Positions 51,060-61,337 of a DNA stretch of 64,000 bases are shown one piece after another. The stretch spans positions 124,001 through 188,000 of the forward strand of contig NZ_JAOTIK010000001.1 of NCBI RefSeq assembly GCF_030116705.1, given 5' to 3'. Below the pieces are notes generated by a model. It did no database searches. It was not told the origin of the DNA and saw only the letters and a program-made list of their open reading frames with translations. The first letter of the stretch is position 1. The number at the start of each line of letters is the position of its first letter. The DNA is from Streptomyces sp. ML-6. GTDB taxonomy: Bacteria; Actinomycetota; Actinomycetes; Streptomycetales; Streptomycetaceae. The position numbers and the translations under genes are program-made.

Positions 51060-53297
51060 TCACAGGTCCCCTGAGCCGTTCGGTCGGTCCGCCATCATGA
51101 CCCGTTCGGGTTCCGGGGCAGGTGCATGCGCACGGTGCTGCGGGTGGCTGCCCTGGGTGGGCCGTGGACGGACCGGCCACCAGATGCTCCGTCCGAGGAG
51201 TGCGATGAGGGCGGGGACCAGCACCAGCGAGAGGACGAGCGCGGAGAGCAGGATTCCGAGCGTCATTGCGAAGGCGATCTGCTCGTTGCCCGGAGTCGTG
51301 GCGAGGGTGGCGAAGGAGCCGGCAAGGACCAGGCCTGCGGTCGCGATGGCCGGTGTCGTGTGCTGCACCGCGCGGGCCACGGCGGCGCGGGCCGGGCCCG
51401 GCCGCTGCATCTCCTCCCGGATCCGGTCGCTGATCAGGATGTTGTAGTCGGTGCCCAGTGCCACGACGAACAGGAACAGCACCAGCGGGAGGGAGAAGTT
51501 GACGCCCGACCTGCCGAGGACGTGCTGAAACAGCAGGGTGGCGGCGCCGAGAGTGGCGGCGAAACCGAGTCCGACCGAGAGCATCAGGATCACCGGGGCG
51601 AACAGGCTGCGCAGGAGCAGCAGGAGAATGAGCGCGATGAGCGCGGCCGCGACCGGGAGCACGATCTTCAGGTCGTGGTCGACGGCGGTGGAGACATCGG
51701 CGGAGATCGCCGCCGCTCCGCCCACGTGGGCGGTCGTTCCGGCGGGTGTGTGCTGGGCGACCGCTGCCCGCACGGGTCCGGAGGCCAGGTCGCGGGCCTG
51801 TCGGCTCTGCGGGTCCGCGGTGGGGTAGAGGTCGATCCGGGCGGCGCGGTGGTCCTTGTTCAGGACGGTCCCCGCGACCTGGCCCACGCCTTTGACCTGG
51901 GTGAGGGCATGGGAGAGGCCGTTCAGCCGGTCGATGGTGAGGGTGCCGCCGTCGGTGGCGGTGACGAAGACGCTCGTCGGGTCCGAGACTCCGGCCGGCA
52001 GTGCACGGGAGATCTCGGTGGCGGTAGCCGCCGCAGGGGTCTTGGCAGCGGCGTTGCCCTGTCCGTAGTCCATGCGGATCCCCATCAGCCCGGCGGCCGG
52101 CGCGGCAAGCAGGGCGACGGAGGCGAGCACCATCGTCAGCGGTCGTCGTGCGACCAGAGCCCCGAAGCGGGCGGCGCGCCCCTCGCCCGGCTCGTGGCCG
52201 AGGGCCTTGGAGGGCCAGAACATGTTGCGCCCGGCGGCCGCGAGGAGCGCCGGCAGCAGGGTGAGGCTGCCGAGCAGCATCACCAGGACCGCGACGGCGA
52301 TGGCGGGCCCCAGCGAGCGGAACTGGCCGAAGGTCGCCACGCCCAGCGTGGCGAACGCGGCCACGATGGTCAGCGCCGCCGAGGTGATCGCGGTGCCCAC
52401 CCGTCCCGAGACCTGCCCGGCCGCTTCGCGGGCGGACCGCTCCGGCCGGGCGCGCAGTTGTTCGCGGAAGCGGAACAGCAGGAACAGCAAGTAGTCGATG
52501 CCGATGCCGAGCAGGACCACGCTGATCAGGTCAGGGGTGCCCGCGTCGAGCTTGCGCCCGGTGAGTATCGCGGCACCCGCGACGGCTCCCCCCGCCACGC
52601 CGATGATCATGGCGATCGCGACCAGCGGCAACAGGGCCGCCAGCACGCTGCGGAACACCAGCACGTTGATCAGCAGGATGAGCCCCATCAGGAGGGCGCC
52701 CCCCACCTTCGCGGCGGTCTCGTGGGAATCGGTGGTGTCGACGGTGCCGGCAAGACTTCCGGTGAAGCCGGTGCGCATCCCCGCCTCGGAGAACTGCGTC
52801 CGGGCGGCGTCCCGGAAGGCCCGGTATACGCTCTGGACCCCCTTGTCCGTACGGTTCCCGATCAGCTCGACCGAGAGCAGTTCGAAACTCCGGTCGGGTG
52901 CCACCATCGCCGGGGCGATCCGGGGGGTCTGGGAGTGGTCCGGGACCAGGAAGGTCGGCCTGTCGTCCTCCCTGGGCATGATCACCCGGCGCTGCGCCAA
53001 CTTCGCCGCCTCGGCCTCGATCCGTTTCCGGTCGGCGGCGCCGAGAGCCTTGCCGTCGGACCGGGCGACCAGCATCGTCACGGTGGTGGCATCGGGGTTC
53101 ACCCCGAACTGCTTCTCGGCGATCTCCAGGGCGGCGGCCGAGTCGTAGCTCCTGGGCAGGAAATCCCCGGTCTGGTTCTGGGTGACGCGGTCGATCAGTG
53201 TGGGGGCCAGGGCGCTCAGCACGACACCCAGCACCGTCCAGAGGGCGATGACTTTCCACGGGTGTCTGGTGGAGTATCCGGTCAGGGCGCGGATCAC
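51060..53297 (-). CDS. MMPL/RND-family transporter
   Basis: 745 residues from a GTG at 53297 with GGAGG five bases upstream; an ATG nine codons earlier is an alternative. Two repeats, each a first helix, a large outer loop and five helices, as in MmpL proteins (HPWKVIALWTVLGVVLSALA at the start; ISVVLLGIGIDYLLFLLFRF and FLFVVALGTDYNILISDRIR as the conserved Asp-Tyr helix motifs). Such proteins export lipids, antibiotics or siderophores using the proton gradient. It is divergent from a NarL-type kinase/regulator pair, an arrangement common for regulated exporters. Confidence 0.9.
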   Translation of the reverse strand: MIRALTGYSTRHPWKVIALWTVLGVVLSALAPTLIDRVTQNQTGDFLPRSYDSAAALEIAEKQFGVNPDATTVTMLVARSDGKALGAADRKRIEAEAAKLAQRRVIMPREDDRPTFLVPDHSQTPRIAPAMVAPDRSFELLSVELIGNRTDKGVQSVYRAFRDAARTQFSEAGMRTGFTGSLAGTVDTTDSHETAAKVGGALLMGLILLINVLVFRSVLAALLPLVAIAMIIGVAGGAVAGAAILTGRKLDAGTPDLISVVLLGIGIDYLLFLLFRFREQLRARPERSAREAAGQVSGRVGTAITSAALTIVAAFATLGVATFGQFRSLGPAIAVAVLVMLLGSLTLLPALLAAAGRNMFWPSKALGHEPGEGRAARFGALVARRPLTMVLASVALLAAPAAGLMGIRMDYGQGNAAAKTPAAATATEISRALPAGVSDPTSVFVTATDGGTLTIDRLNGLSHALTQVKGVGQVAGTVLNKDHRAARIDLYPTADPQSRQARDLASGPVRAAVAQHTPAGTTAHVGGAAAISADVSTAVDHDLKIVLPVAAALIALILLLLLRSLFAPVILMLSVGLGFAATLGAATLLFQHVLGRSGVNFSLPLVLFLFVVALGTDYNILISDRIREEMQRPGPARAAVARAVQHTTPAIATAGLVLAGSFATLATTPGNEQIAFAMTLGILLSALVLSLVLVPALIALLGRSIWWPVRPRPTQGSHPQHRAHAPAPEPERVMMADRPNGSGDL

Positions 53298-53412
53298 GGT
53301 GTCCTCCGGCGGACGGGCTTGCATGCGGACGTCTGCCGGGGGCTCCCGGCCGGTCTCCAGACCATCACCCCGAGGGGCCGGGAAGCGTCCTGGCAACGGA
53401 TGATCCGGGGCG

Positions 53413-53449
53413 GGGCCCTGGGTCCTGCCCCGGCCAGGGACCAGGGCCC
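53413..53449. repeat. Inverted repeat in the MMPL / sensor-kinase intergenic region
   Basis: GGGCCCTGG (53413-53421) and CCAGGGCCC (53441-53449), inside a 120-bp tract rich in repeated GGTCCTGG-type words between the divergent transporter and kinase genes. It could be an operator for the response regulator at 54801. Confidence 0.5.
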
Positions 53450-53577
53450 AGGTCCTGGTCCCGATCCGGGTCATGGTCCTGGTCGCGGGCCGCGAGCTGC
53501 CGTCGGCGGTGCTGCCCCCGCGGCTGCTGTGAAACCCTCTACCGAGGGCCGGGAGGCCGGACACGAGGAGAACAGAC

Positions 53578-54804
53578 ATGCGCAGGCGCCGACACATCGG
53601 GCCCGGCGATGCCCGGGAGTCGCTGCACATCGACGGCGCCGGGCCGCCGTGGTCCCGCAACGACGCGCTCGTGACCGGCGGGGCTTGCGCGATGAACCTG
53701 CTCAGCTACGTGTTCTTCGACGACCCCGCCGGCCGATACGCCGTGAGCGTGGCCGGGTTCCTCCTCGTCGCGCTGGCAGCACTGCCGTTGCTCGTCCGGC
53801 GCAGCCACCCGGTGGTGGCGCTCGCTGCCGTATTGGCACTCGACACGACGGCCACCCTGACCGCGCCGCTGCCCAGACACTTCGGTGCCGTCCTGCTGGT
53901 CGCCCTGTACTCGGTCGCCAGGGCCTGCACCGGCCGGGTAACAGCGGTCGCGGCCGTCGCGACGGTGTCGCTGACGTTGCTGAGCCAGAGTCACGGCCGG
54001 ATTCCGCCCTGGCAGGATGCCGCTGTCACGCCCCTCTCCGCCCTGATCGTCGTCGGCACCGCCATGGCGGTCAACCGCTGGCAGCGGGAGGTGGCGGCGA
54101 ACCGCCGACTTCTCGCCGACCGTGCGGTGGCCGACGAACGCCGCCGCATCGCACGGGAGCTGCACGACATCGTGGCCCACCACATCACCACCATGCAGCT
54201 GATGTCCGGCGGAGCCCGGGCCAACCTCGCCCGGCCGGAGGTGGCCCGGGATGCCCTGGTCACCCTGGAATCCTCCGGACGGCTCGCCCTGCGCGAGATG
54301 CGCCAGCTCCTCGATGTGCTGCGGGCCGGTGACGAACCGGACTCCGCGCCGTCGCAGCCCCAGCCGAACATCGACGACCTCGACCGTCTGGTGGTCGAAT
54401 CCCGCCTTGCCGGACTGTCGACCGAGTTCCGCGTCCACGGGCCGCAGCGCCCGCTGCCCCCGACCGTCGGCCTCACGGTGTTCAGGATCACCCAGGAAGC
54501 TCTCACCAACGCCCGCAAGTACGCGGGGCCCGCCCGCGTGTCCGTACGGCTGACATATCGCCGGGATCGGGTCACCGTCGAAGTGCGGGACGACGGTGGG
54601 AGCACCCCGCCACAGGAGCGGGCGTCGTCGGTGGGCTCGGGTGGTTACGGCCTGATCGGCATGCGTGAGCGCGTCGCCCTGCACGGCGGCACCCTCGCCG
54701 TCGGCCCGCAGGCCGACGGCGGATTCGCAGTGGTGGCCGACCTGCCACTGCCCACGGACGAGGCGGCCGAAGCAGCCGTCCGGCACGAGAGGGCACCCCG
54801 ATGA
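53578..54804 (+). CDS. NarL-type sensor histidine kinase
   Basis: 408 residues. The N-terminal half has four or five hydrophobic segments (GFLLVALAALPLLVRRSHPV; VLLVALYSVARACTGRVTAV), so sensing is in or near the membrane. The HisKA_3 phosphoacceptor is ADERRRIARELHDIVAHHIT (His in ELHDIVAHH). The ATPase has FRITQEALTNARKYAGPARV (N-box) and GGYGLIGMRERVALHGGTLA (G-box). It phosphorylates the NarL-type regulator that follows with an ATGA overlap. The signal is unknown. Confidence 0.9.
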   Translation: MRRRRHIGPGDARESLHIDGAGPPWSRNDALVTGGACAMNLLSYVFFDDPAGRYAVSVAGFLLVALAALPLLVRRSHPVVALAAVLALDTTATLTAPLPRHFGAVLLVALYSVARACTGRVTAVAAVATVSLTLLSQSHGRIPPWQDAAVTPLSALIVVGTAMAVNRWQREVAANRRLLADRAVADERRRIARELHDIVAHHITTMQLMSGGARANLARPEVARDALVTLESSGRLALREMRQLLDVLRAGDEPDSAPSQPQPNIDDLDRLVVESRLAGLSTEFRVHGPQRPLPPTVGLTVFRITQEALTNARKYAGPARVSVRLTYRRDRVTVEVRDDGGSTPPQERASSVGSGGYGLIGMRERVALHGGTLAVGPQADGGFAVVADLPLPTDEAAEAAVRHERAPR

Positions 54805-55523
54805 CCGACATCCGGCCGAACACACCGAGGATCAGGGTGCTGATCGCGGACGACCAGTCGCTGGTCCGGCGCGGCCTGTCGCTGATCCTCTCCCCCGACC
54901 CGTCCTTCGAGATCGTGGGAGAGGCCGAGGACGGCGCGCAGGCTGTCGCCCTCGCCCGCCGGCTGCGCCCCGACGTCGTCGTGATGGACATTCGGATGCC
55001 CGTCCTCGACGGTGTCGGCGCGACCGAGGAACTCTCCGCCACCGTGCCCGGCTGCCGGGTCCTGGCCCTCAGCACCTTCGACATGGACGAGTACGTCGTG
55101 GGCGCCCTGCGCGCCGGAGCCTGCGGGTTCCTGCCCAAGGACAGCTCGCCGGAGGACCTGAGCGCGGCGATCCGCACCGTCCACGCAGGCGAGGCCGTCG
55201 TCGCGCCGCGTCTGCTCACCCGGCTGATCTCCACCTACGTACGGGCCCCTCACGGCGGGTCGCAGCCGCTCCCCACCGACCTGGGCGAACTCACACCCCG
55301 GGAGGTCGAGGTGTGGCGTCTGATGGCCATCGGTCTCGACAACGCCGAGATCGCCCACGCCCTGGCCATCAGCATCTCCACGGTCAAGAACTACATCACC
55401 AGCATCTTCGGCAAGCTCGACGTCCGTGACCGCACCCAGGCGGTCATCGCGGCCTACGAATCGGGGCTGGTCACCGCCCGCGCGGCGGCCGGCAACCCGC
55501 GCGGCGACGGAAACTCCGCATAG
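54801..55523 (+). CDS. NarL/FixJ-family response regulator
   Basis: 240 residues. The receiver domain has the acidic pair IRVLIADDQSLVRRGL, the phosphoacceptor Asp in DVVVMDIRMPVLDGVGATEE and the conserved Lys in GACGFLPKDSSPEDL. The C-terminal LuxR-type helix-turn-helix is LTPREVEVWRLMAIGLDNAE then ISISTVKNYITSIFGKLDVR. The cognate kinase is encoded immediately upstream. The divergent MMPL gene is the likely target. Confidence 0.92.
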   Translation: MTDIRPNTPRIRVLIADDQSLVRRGLSLILSPDPSFEIVGEAEDGAQAVALARRLRPDVVVMDIRMPVLDGVGATEELSATVPGCRVLALSTFDMDEYVVGALRAGACGFLPKDSSPEDLSAAIRTVHAGEAVVAPRLLTRLISTYVRAPHGGSQPLPTDLGELTPREVEVWRLMAIGLDNAEIAHALAISISTVKNYITSIFGKLDVRDRTQAVIAAYESGLVTARAAAGNPRGDGNSA

Positions 55524-55757
55524 CCGGGACGACCGGTGCGCCCACTGCGTGCACAGGGTGGTGCCGAGGAGGACCAGGGCATCGGCGGGGCCTCCCGAAA
55601 CTCCTGCACGGCAGGCTTCTCCCACCGTGCGGGCGGGTAACTCCCCGAGTTCCCACAGCCGGGCCTGCCCCGGGGTGGGGAGACATCCCGAGCGGGGACT
55701 GCCCCGGATGCTGGTTCAGTGGCACGGACAGGCCGGGTCAGGTCACCTGATGTCGCG

Positions 55758-55958
55758 TCAGTCCGTGACCCCTGGCATGGTCGTGCCGGTCTCGTATGCG
55801 ATCACCATCGGGTGGGTCCGGTTCTGCGTGCCGAGCTTGGTCAGCACGTTCCCGAAGTGCGTCTTCACCGTCTCCGGGATCGCCCTGCACGACACCGCGA
55901 TCTCCGGGTTGGACAGGCCGGTGGCCATCAAGCGGCAGCACCGCCTCCCCCGGCCCAT
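55758..55958 (-). pseudogene. 3' remnant of a second NarL-type response regulator
   Basis: The leftward frame reads CRLMATGLSNPEIAVSCRAI then PETVKTHFGNVLTKLGTQNR, a LuxR-type DNA-binding domain. The conserved 'LTPRE' start and the whole receiver domain are missing: upstream residues (LGSAEALPQAALMGRGRRCC) are unrelated. A NarL-type kinase/regulator pair may once have stood here, facing the intact one. Confidence 0.7.
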
Positions 55959-56908
55959 CAGCGCCGCCTGCGGCAGCGCCTCGGCGGAGCCCAGCGGGCG
56001 GGGGCCAGATATGGCCGGAGCGTCTCACCACGGGGTCCTTCTTCGCGACGGTGACGCTGTACGTCGACGTTGCGGAGGCCCCCTGGTAGTCGTGAATGCC
56101 AGTCGGCCGCGTCATCCGCCTCTGCTGCACAGCTGTGCGGATGCTCTCCGTACTCGACAACGAGCGTTCCTCGTTCCCGCCTACGGAGCCACTCTCACCA
56201 GAGAGGTGGTGCTGATCGCGGACGGCATCGTGGTGCTGTCCCAGTACATCAGCAGAGCCGCGCAAGTGCGGTTCTCAGGCCAAGGGCCCGCCATGGTCCG
56301 GCCGGTGCGCCGGGCTCCACGTCGCTCCCCACGACTTCCCGTCACCGGAGTCGCTCCACCCGGCTTCTCGTCACCGGAAGGCAGCCGGCCGGACACGGAA
56401 AGTAGCGGAGATGTCGGAGGAGCCACGGTCGGCTGTTGTATGAGATCCCAAGCGGTGGGGTGGCATGCCCTCGCACTCGTCGACGGGCGCCTCGGCGAGT
56501 TCCCCCTTCTCGCTCCCCTCGTAAGGAGGGAGCGGGCCGAGGTCCCGGCTTCCCCGTGTCTCGCTGCTTCCCCAAGGCCGCGCGAACCTCATGCCGGGCC
56601 CCTGCCTCGACCGCTACGGGTCGTCACCACTGTTCTCATGCACCGCTCCGACCGAGAGCACGCGGCGACCGCGCCTGCCGACGAGCCCGTTCGTACAGGG
56701 GCGGGCCGGGCGGGTTCGTGTGGCGCCGTACGTCGGCAGCGACCACGACAGGCATGGCGCGTATTGTCGATATATGCGTAATGCCCGGTATGGCTGGTGA
56801 GGCGCACCATCGTCGGCATCGGCAGGTGGTCAGCCAGGAGCGGCACCGACCTCGGCATCAGAGCTGAAACGGCCCGAAACCCCTGCGGTCGGGTGAGGGC
56901 CCGGTCCG
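55959..56908. other. Non-coding or decayed region
   Basis: About 950 bp upstream of the phosphatase gene. I see no supported gene in any frame. It appears to be decayed sequence following the truncated regulator. Confidence 0.4.
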
Positions 56909-59053
56909 GTGTCGCCGAGGAATGGTGGGAACGTGCGAGAGGCGACCTTCACCCCCGCATCAGGTTCGGGCCTGGAGTTGCTGGACCCCGCTCTGCACCG
57001 GGTCGTACAGAAGACCGGTGCGTCCGTGGGCGCGGTGTACCTGCTCCCGCCGGGCGACACAGTACTGCGCATGGCCGTGCTGACGGGAATCCCGCCGCAG
57101 ATCGTCGCACCCTGGGCAGAGGTGAAGCCGGGGGCCCCGGTCCCGGTGGCCGAAGCCGTACGCGAGCGACGCGTGGTGTGGATCAGCAGCCGCGAAGAGA
57201 TGGCACGCCTCTACCCGAGGCCCGCGCTCGTGCTGCCGTACCACTTTGCGACAGCCGCAGCCCCGATCACCACGGGCGATACCGACCGGGGCGGACTGGT
57301 GCTGATCTGGCCGGGTTCACATCCGCCGCAGCTGTCCGAGCACGAGCGTGCGGCGATCGATGTCTTCTGCCGCCACACCGGGCTTCTCCTGTGGCAGGCC
57401 GCCGACAGGGGCCGCCCGGTGCTCCCCGGACCGGAGCCGCGAGTACTGCCGACCCCCCGCCCCTACACTCCCTGTCCGGGCGAGGCAATGGCCGCAGCCG
57501 ACTTTGCCGAGCGCCTGCCGGAGGGCTGCTTGGCGCTGGACCCGGAAGGCCGGATCTCCTTCATCACCGCTGCCGCTGCAGAACTGGTCGGAGCGGACAT
57601 CCCCGACCTGCTGGGCGCGCTCCCCTGGGAAGCGCTGCCCTGGCTGGACGACCCGCTTTTCGAAGACCGTTACCGGTCCGCGGTGATCAGCCGCCAAGCC
57701 ACGTCCTTCACCGCCCGGCGCCCGCCGGACCACTGGTTGTCCTTCCAGCTCCATCCGGATGCCTCCGGCATCAGTATCCGTATCACTCCTGCCCCCACGG
57801 GCCGTGCCGAGAACGCTCCGAAGGCGCAGTACGCCGCGTCGTCGACTCCGGCGAACCGAGCGAGGTACTTCTTCTACCTGCTGCACCTGGCCGCGACACT
57901 CACCGAAGCCGTCGGCGTGCAGGACGTGGTCGACCAGGTCCCCCGCCAGATCATGCCCGCTTTCGGTGTCCAGGCCCTCGCCCTGATGACCGCGGAGGAG
58001 GGCCGGCTGCGGATCATCGGTCATCGCGGCTACCACACCGAACTCACGGACCGCTTCGACGCCGCTCCCCTGACCTCGCACACCCCCGCCGCGCGCGTGC
58101 TGGCCACCGGCATCCCTGCCTTCTACTCCACCTTCGAGGATCTCCAGAGCGCTTATCCCTCCGCCACCCTGCAGGACGACATGGCCGCCTGGGCCTTCCT
58201 GCCCCTCACCGTCTCGGGCCGCACCGTCGGCTCGATGGTGCTCGCCTACGACCGGCCCCACCCCTTCGCCACAGAAGAACGTGCCATCCTCACCTCGCTC
58301 GCCGGCCTGGTCGCCCAGTCCCTGGAACGCGCCCGCCTCTACGACGCCCAGTACCAGCTCGCCCACAGCCTGCAGGCCGCCCTGCTGCCTCGCGCCCTGC
58401 CCTCGGTCCCCGGGCTGGAGCCGGCCGCCCGCTATCTCCCGACCACCCACGGCGTGAACATCGGCGGCGACTTCTACGACCTCATCCGCCTCGACGGAAC
58501 GAACGCCGCCGCCACCATCGGTGACGTGCAGGGTCACAACGTCAACGCCGCCGCCCTCATGGGACAGGTCCGAACCGCAGTCCACGCCACCGCCGGCGCC
58601 TCCCCCGGCGAAGTCCTCGCCCGTACCAACCGCCTGCTCACCGACCTGGATCCGGGCCTGTTCACCAGTTGCGTCTACATCCACCTCGACCTGGAACACC
58701 ACCGGGCCCGCCTGGCCACCGCCGGCCACCCTCCGCCGCTCCTGCGCCATCCCGACGGGCACACCGAAGTCCTCGACCTGTCACCCGGCACCGTGCTCGG
58801 CATCGATCCGGGCGCCGACTACACGACCAGCGAAATCGCCTTGCCGCCCGGTACCGTGCTCGCTCTCTACACCGACGGCCTCGTCGAAACTCCCGGGGTG
58901 GACATCGAGGACGCCATCGCCGACCTCGCCGAGCATCTCGCGCAGGCCCCGGGCAAGACGGCGGAGGCCCTCGCCGACAATCTCGTCCGGCACGCCACCC
59001 AGTACGCACCCCGCAACGACGACATCGCCCTGCTCGTCATCCAGGTGCAATAG
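56909..59053 (+). CDS. GAF-PAS-GAF-SpoIIE serine phosphatase
   Basis: 714 residues from a GTG at 56909; a GTG at 56933 is an alternative. An N-terminal GAF domain (about 20-165; ALHRVVQKTGASVGAVYLLP) is followed by a PAS-like segment (about 195-290; EGCLALDPEGRISFITAAAA) and a second GAF (about 315-480; VDQVPRQIMPAFGVQALALM). Next is a PP2C/SpoIIE phosphatase domain (about 490-714) with metal-binding acids in VNIGGDFYDLIRLDGTNAAA, ATIGDVQGHNVNAAALMGQV, ALYTDGLVETPGVDIEDAIA and APRNDDIALLVIQV. There is no anti-sigma kinase (HATPase_c) domain. Such proteins dephosphorylate anti-anti-sigma factors to switch on alternative sigma factors in response to a ligand or redox signal; no partner lies nearby. 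Confidence 0.9.
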   Translation: MSPRNGGNVREATFTPASGSGLELLDPALHRVVQKTGASVGAVYLLPPGDTVLRMAVLTGIPPQIVAPWAEVKPGAPVPVAEAVRERRVVWISSREEMARLYPRPALVLPYHFATAAAPITTGDTDRGGLVLIWPGSHPPQLSEHERAAIDVFCRHTGLLLWQAADRGRPVLPGPEPRVLPTPRPYTPCPGEAMAAADFAERLPEGCLALDPEGRISFITAAAAELVGADIPDLLGALPWEALPWLDDPLFEDRYRSAVISRQATSFTARRPPDHWLSFQLHPDASGISIRITPAPTGRAENAPKAQYAASSTPANRARYFFYLLHLAATLTEAVGVQDVVDQVPRQIMPAFGVQALALMTAEEGRLRIIGHRGYHTELTDRFDAAPLTSHTPAARVLATGIPAFYSTFEDLQSAYPSATLQDDMAAWAFLPLTVSGRTVGSMVLAYDRPHPFATEERAILTSLAGLVAQSLERARLYDAQYQLAHSLQAALLPRALPSVPGLEPAARYLPTTHGVNIGGDFYDLIRLDGTNAAATIGDVQGHNVNAAALMGQVRTAVHATAGASPGEVLARTNRLLTDLDPGLFTSCVYIHLDLEHHRARLATAGHPPPLLRHPDGHTEVLDLSPGTVLGIDPGADYTTSEIALPPGTVLALYTDGLVETPGVDIEDAIADLAEHLAQAPGKTAEALADNLVRHATQYAPRNDDIALLVIQVQ

Positions 59054-59141
59054 GCCGGCGGGCTCCGGAGTGATTCCCGGGAGTTTCCTGAGAGCCGATT
59101 TCCGCACCCGTATTGCTTGCGGAAAGCAGCCATGCCGAAAT

Positions 59142-60232
59142 CTACGAGGAAGGAAAGCGGCTCAGCGCGCCGGCGGCCGCGGACCGGTAGAGGTTCGTCG
59201 CCATCAGGCTGGTCTGCCGGGCGCCGCGCTCGGTGTAGAGGGCGGCCACTCCCTCGGCGATGGCGGGGTCGTCGGGGGCCGCTTCCAGGGCGTAGTCCGC
59301 GAGATGGCAGGCCAGGGGCATGTTGTGGGGGCGAGTTCGACGGCGCGGGCGAGGAGCGTGCCGGGGCCGCCGCCCAGGGCCGCGAGCTCGGCCGCGACCT
59401 GCTCGCGCGGGGCCGGTTTGAGTTCGCTCGGCCGCCCGCTCCACCAGCCGCCGTAGTAGCGGATGACATTGCGGACGATGAACTCGGCCTCCTCGTAGAC
59501 GGGTTGCAGCCAGGGCGCCTCGGACTGCGGCAGCTTCACCCGGCGTACGACGTCGACGTGCGGGGGCGAGCCGTCTTCGAGCACGGCCAGGGTCCGGTCC
59601 ACGACCTCCTCCAGGAAGGCGGCCGTGTCCTGGAGGATGCGCCGGACCAGCCCGGGATCGTTCACGACGGGCCCGCCGTGTCCGGGGCACAGCGATGCCG
59701 CGCCGGTCTCCGCCATGGCCCGCAGACCTCTGGCCCAGTCCCACGGGTAGCGCTGCGCCTTCTGCGGGTTGCCCGCGTTGGGGACGCCCCAGATGATCAG
59801 GTCGCCGGTGCAGAGCACGCCGCGCTCGGGGCAGTGGACCCACGTGTGGTCGTCGGTCTCTCCCCGGCAGGCGTGCAGTTCGAATACCGTTCCGCCGACG
59901 TCGAGTTCGAGGGAGCGCTGGTAGTAGCGCGTCGGTTCGTGCGTGGGGTAGCCGAACCGCAACTCCTCGCCCTGGAAGGTGGGATCGTCGTCGCGGCCGC
60001 CGAACTGGCGGCTGTTGATCGTCGCGTTGTGCCGCGGGCTGCGCGCGTAGCGGTCGAACCTCTCGGCCATGCGCTCCTGTGCGACGACGTGCGGTGCGTT
60101 CTGGCCCTCGACGAGGAAGGCATCGAGGCCGAAGGCGTGGTCGATGTGGCCGTGCGTGTAGATCGCGGTGTGCACCGGGAGGTCGGTCCTGGACCGGATA
60201 CGGCCTGCCAGGTCGCCGGCGAGAGGGGCGCC
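59142..60232 (-). pseudogene. Metallo-beta-lactamase-fold hydrolase (alkylsulfatase-like), 5'-truncated, frameshifted
   Basis: The leftward frame carries the metal motif AIYTHGHIDHAFGLDAFLVE (HxHxDH), then ERMAERFDRYARSPRHNATI, ACRGETDDHTWVHCPERGVL and CTGDLIIWGVPNAGNPQKAQ. CPGHGGPVV supplies another ligand. About 290 codons in, one C is missing in a CCCCC run near 59330. The other frame then completes the dimerisation domain (HNMPLACHLADYALEAAPDD) to the stop at 59142. At the 5' end, sequence before the metal motif ends at about 60232, where an opposite-strand paralogue begins. The intact relatives hydrolyse sulfate or phosphate esters. Confidence 0.75.
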
Positions 60233-60235
60233 CCC

Positions 60236-61204
60236 GTCCCGAGGTCGTCGCGCACGAGGCGGTCCCGGCCCGATTCGACCGGTACGTGAGCACGGCGGGC
60301 TACAACACCTGGATCAACCGCAGGCAGTTCGGCGTACCGTCGCTGGACTGGCCGTCCACCTACCGCTATCCCGACACCACCTACCGCAAGCGGATGACCG
60401 TCGAGCGCGGCGATCTGACCTTCGAGCTGGTGCACGCCAGGGGCGAGACCGATGACAGCACGTATGTGCGGGTTCCCGAGCTCAAGACGTTGTGCACCGG
60501 GGATCTCTTCATCTGGAACACCCCGAACGCGGGCAATCCGCAGAAGGTCCAGCGGTATCCGGAGGAGTGGGCCCGTGCGCTGCGCGCCATGCAGGAGCTC
60601 GGCGCCGAACTGCTGCTGCCCGGCCACGGGGTGCCGATCGTCGGCAGGGACCGGGTGCACCAGGCGCTCGACGACACGGCCCGGCTTCTGGAGTCGCTCT
60701 GCGAGCAGACCAGGGAGCTGATGAACGCCGGGCACCGGCTCGACGCGGTGCTGCACGGCGTTCAGGTGCCTCAGGAGCTGCTGGAGCAGCCTTATCTGCG
60801 CCCCGCCTACGACGAGCCGGAGTTCGTCGTACGCAATCTGTGGCGGTTGTGGGGCGGCTGGTACGACCAGAACCCGGAACACCTCAAGCCGGCCCCGGAG
60901 GCCGCGGTCGCCACCGAGTTCGCGAACGCCGCGGGGGGCGCGTCCGTGCTGGCGCAGCGGGCGTTGAAGCTGCTGGAGGAGGGTGAGCCGCGCCTCGCCT
61001 CGCATCTGGCGGAGACCGCCGCGCTGGCGGCCCCGGCCGAGGTGGAAGTGGCACGGGTGCGCGCGCACGTGTCTACGGGCAGCGGACGGCGTCCGAGACG
61101 TCGACCATGGCCTGTGGGGTGTTCCGCTGGGCGGCGGCGGAGTCGGCCGCGGTGGCGGAGGGAACCGATCTGGAGACCGAGCTGACCCGCTCCCCCCGAC
61201 GGCC
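60236..61204 (+). pseudogene. Paralogous metallo-beta-lactamase hydrolase, missing the HxHxDH motif
   Basis: The plus frame starts abruptly at RPEVVAHEAVPARFDRYVST, equivalent to the segment just after the HxHxDH motif of the gene on the other strand. It continues YNTWINRRQFGVPSLDWPST, HARGETDDSTYVRVPELKTL, CTGDLFIWNTPNAGNPQKVQ and LLLPGHGVPIVGRDRVHQAL. It is clearly a paralogue of the leftward gene but lacks the metal-binding start, so it cannot be active. Near 61070 the frame shifts; the tail continues as YGQRTASETSTMACGVFRWA and EGTDLETELTRSPRRPEAG. The exact stop is uncertain. Confidence 0.75.
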
Positions 61205-61337
61205 GGAAGCGGGCTGCCGGGATGATCAGCGTCGGCGTCACGGACGAGGACGGGTGCGGCTGCGGAGCGCCCGGGGAGGACGGGTGACCTCGCCGCCCGG
61301 GGCCGTCGGCCGGCCCCGGGCGGGCGGTCCGGGCGCG

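Noticed and set aside
51126..54332. Plus-strand open frame of 1068 codons over the MMPL gene
   Set aside because: Antisense artefact of third-position GC bias; composition is Gly/Gln/Asp/His-rich without a fold, and it runs into the sensor kinase gene in the wrong frame.
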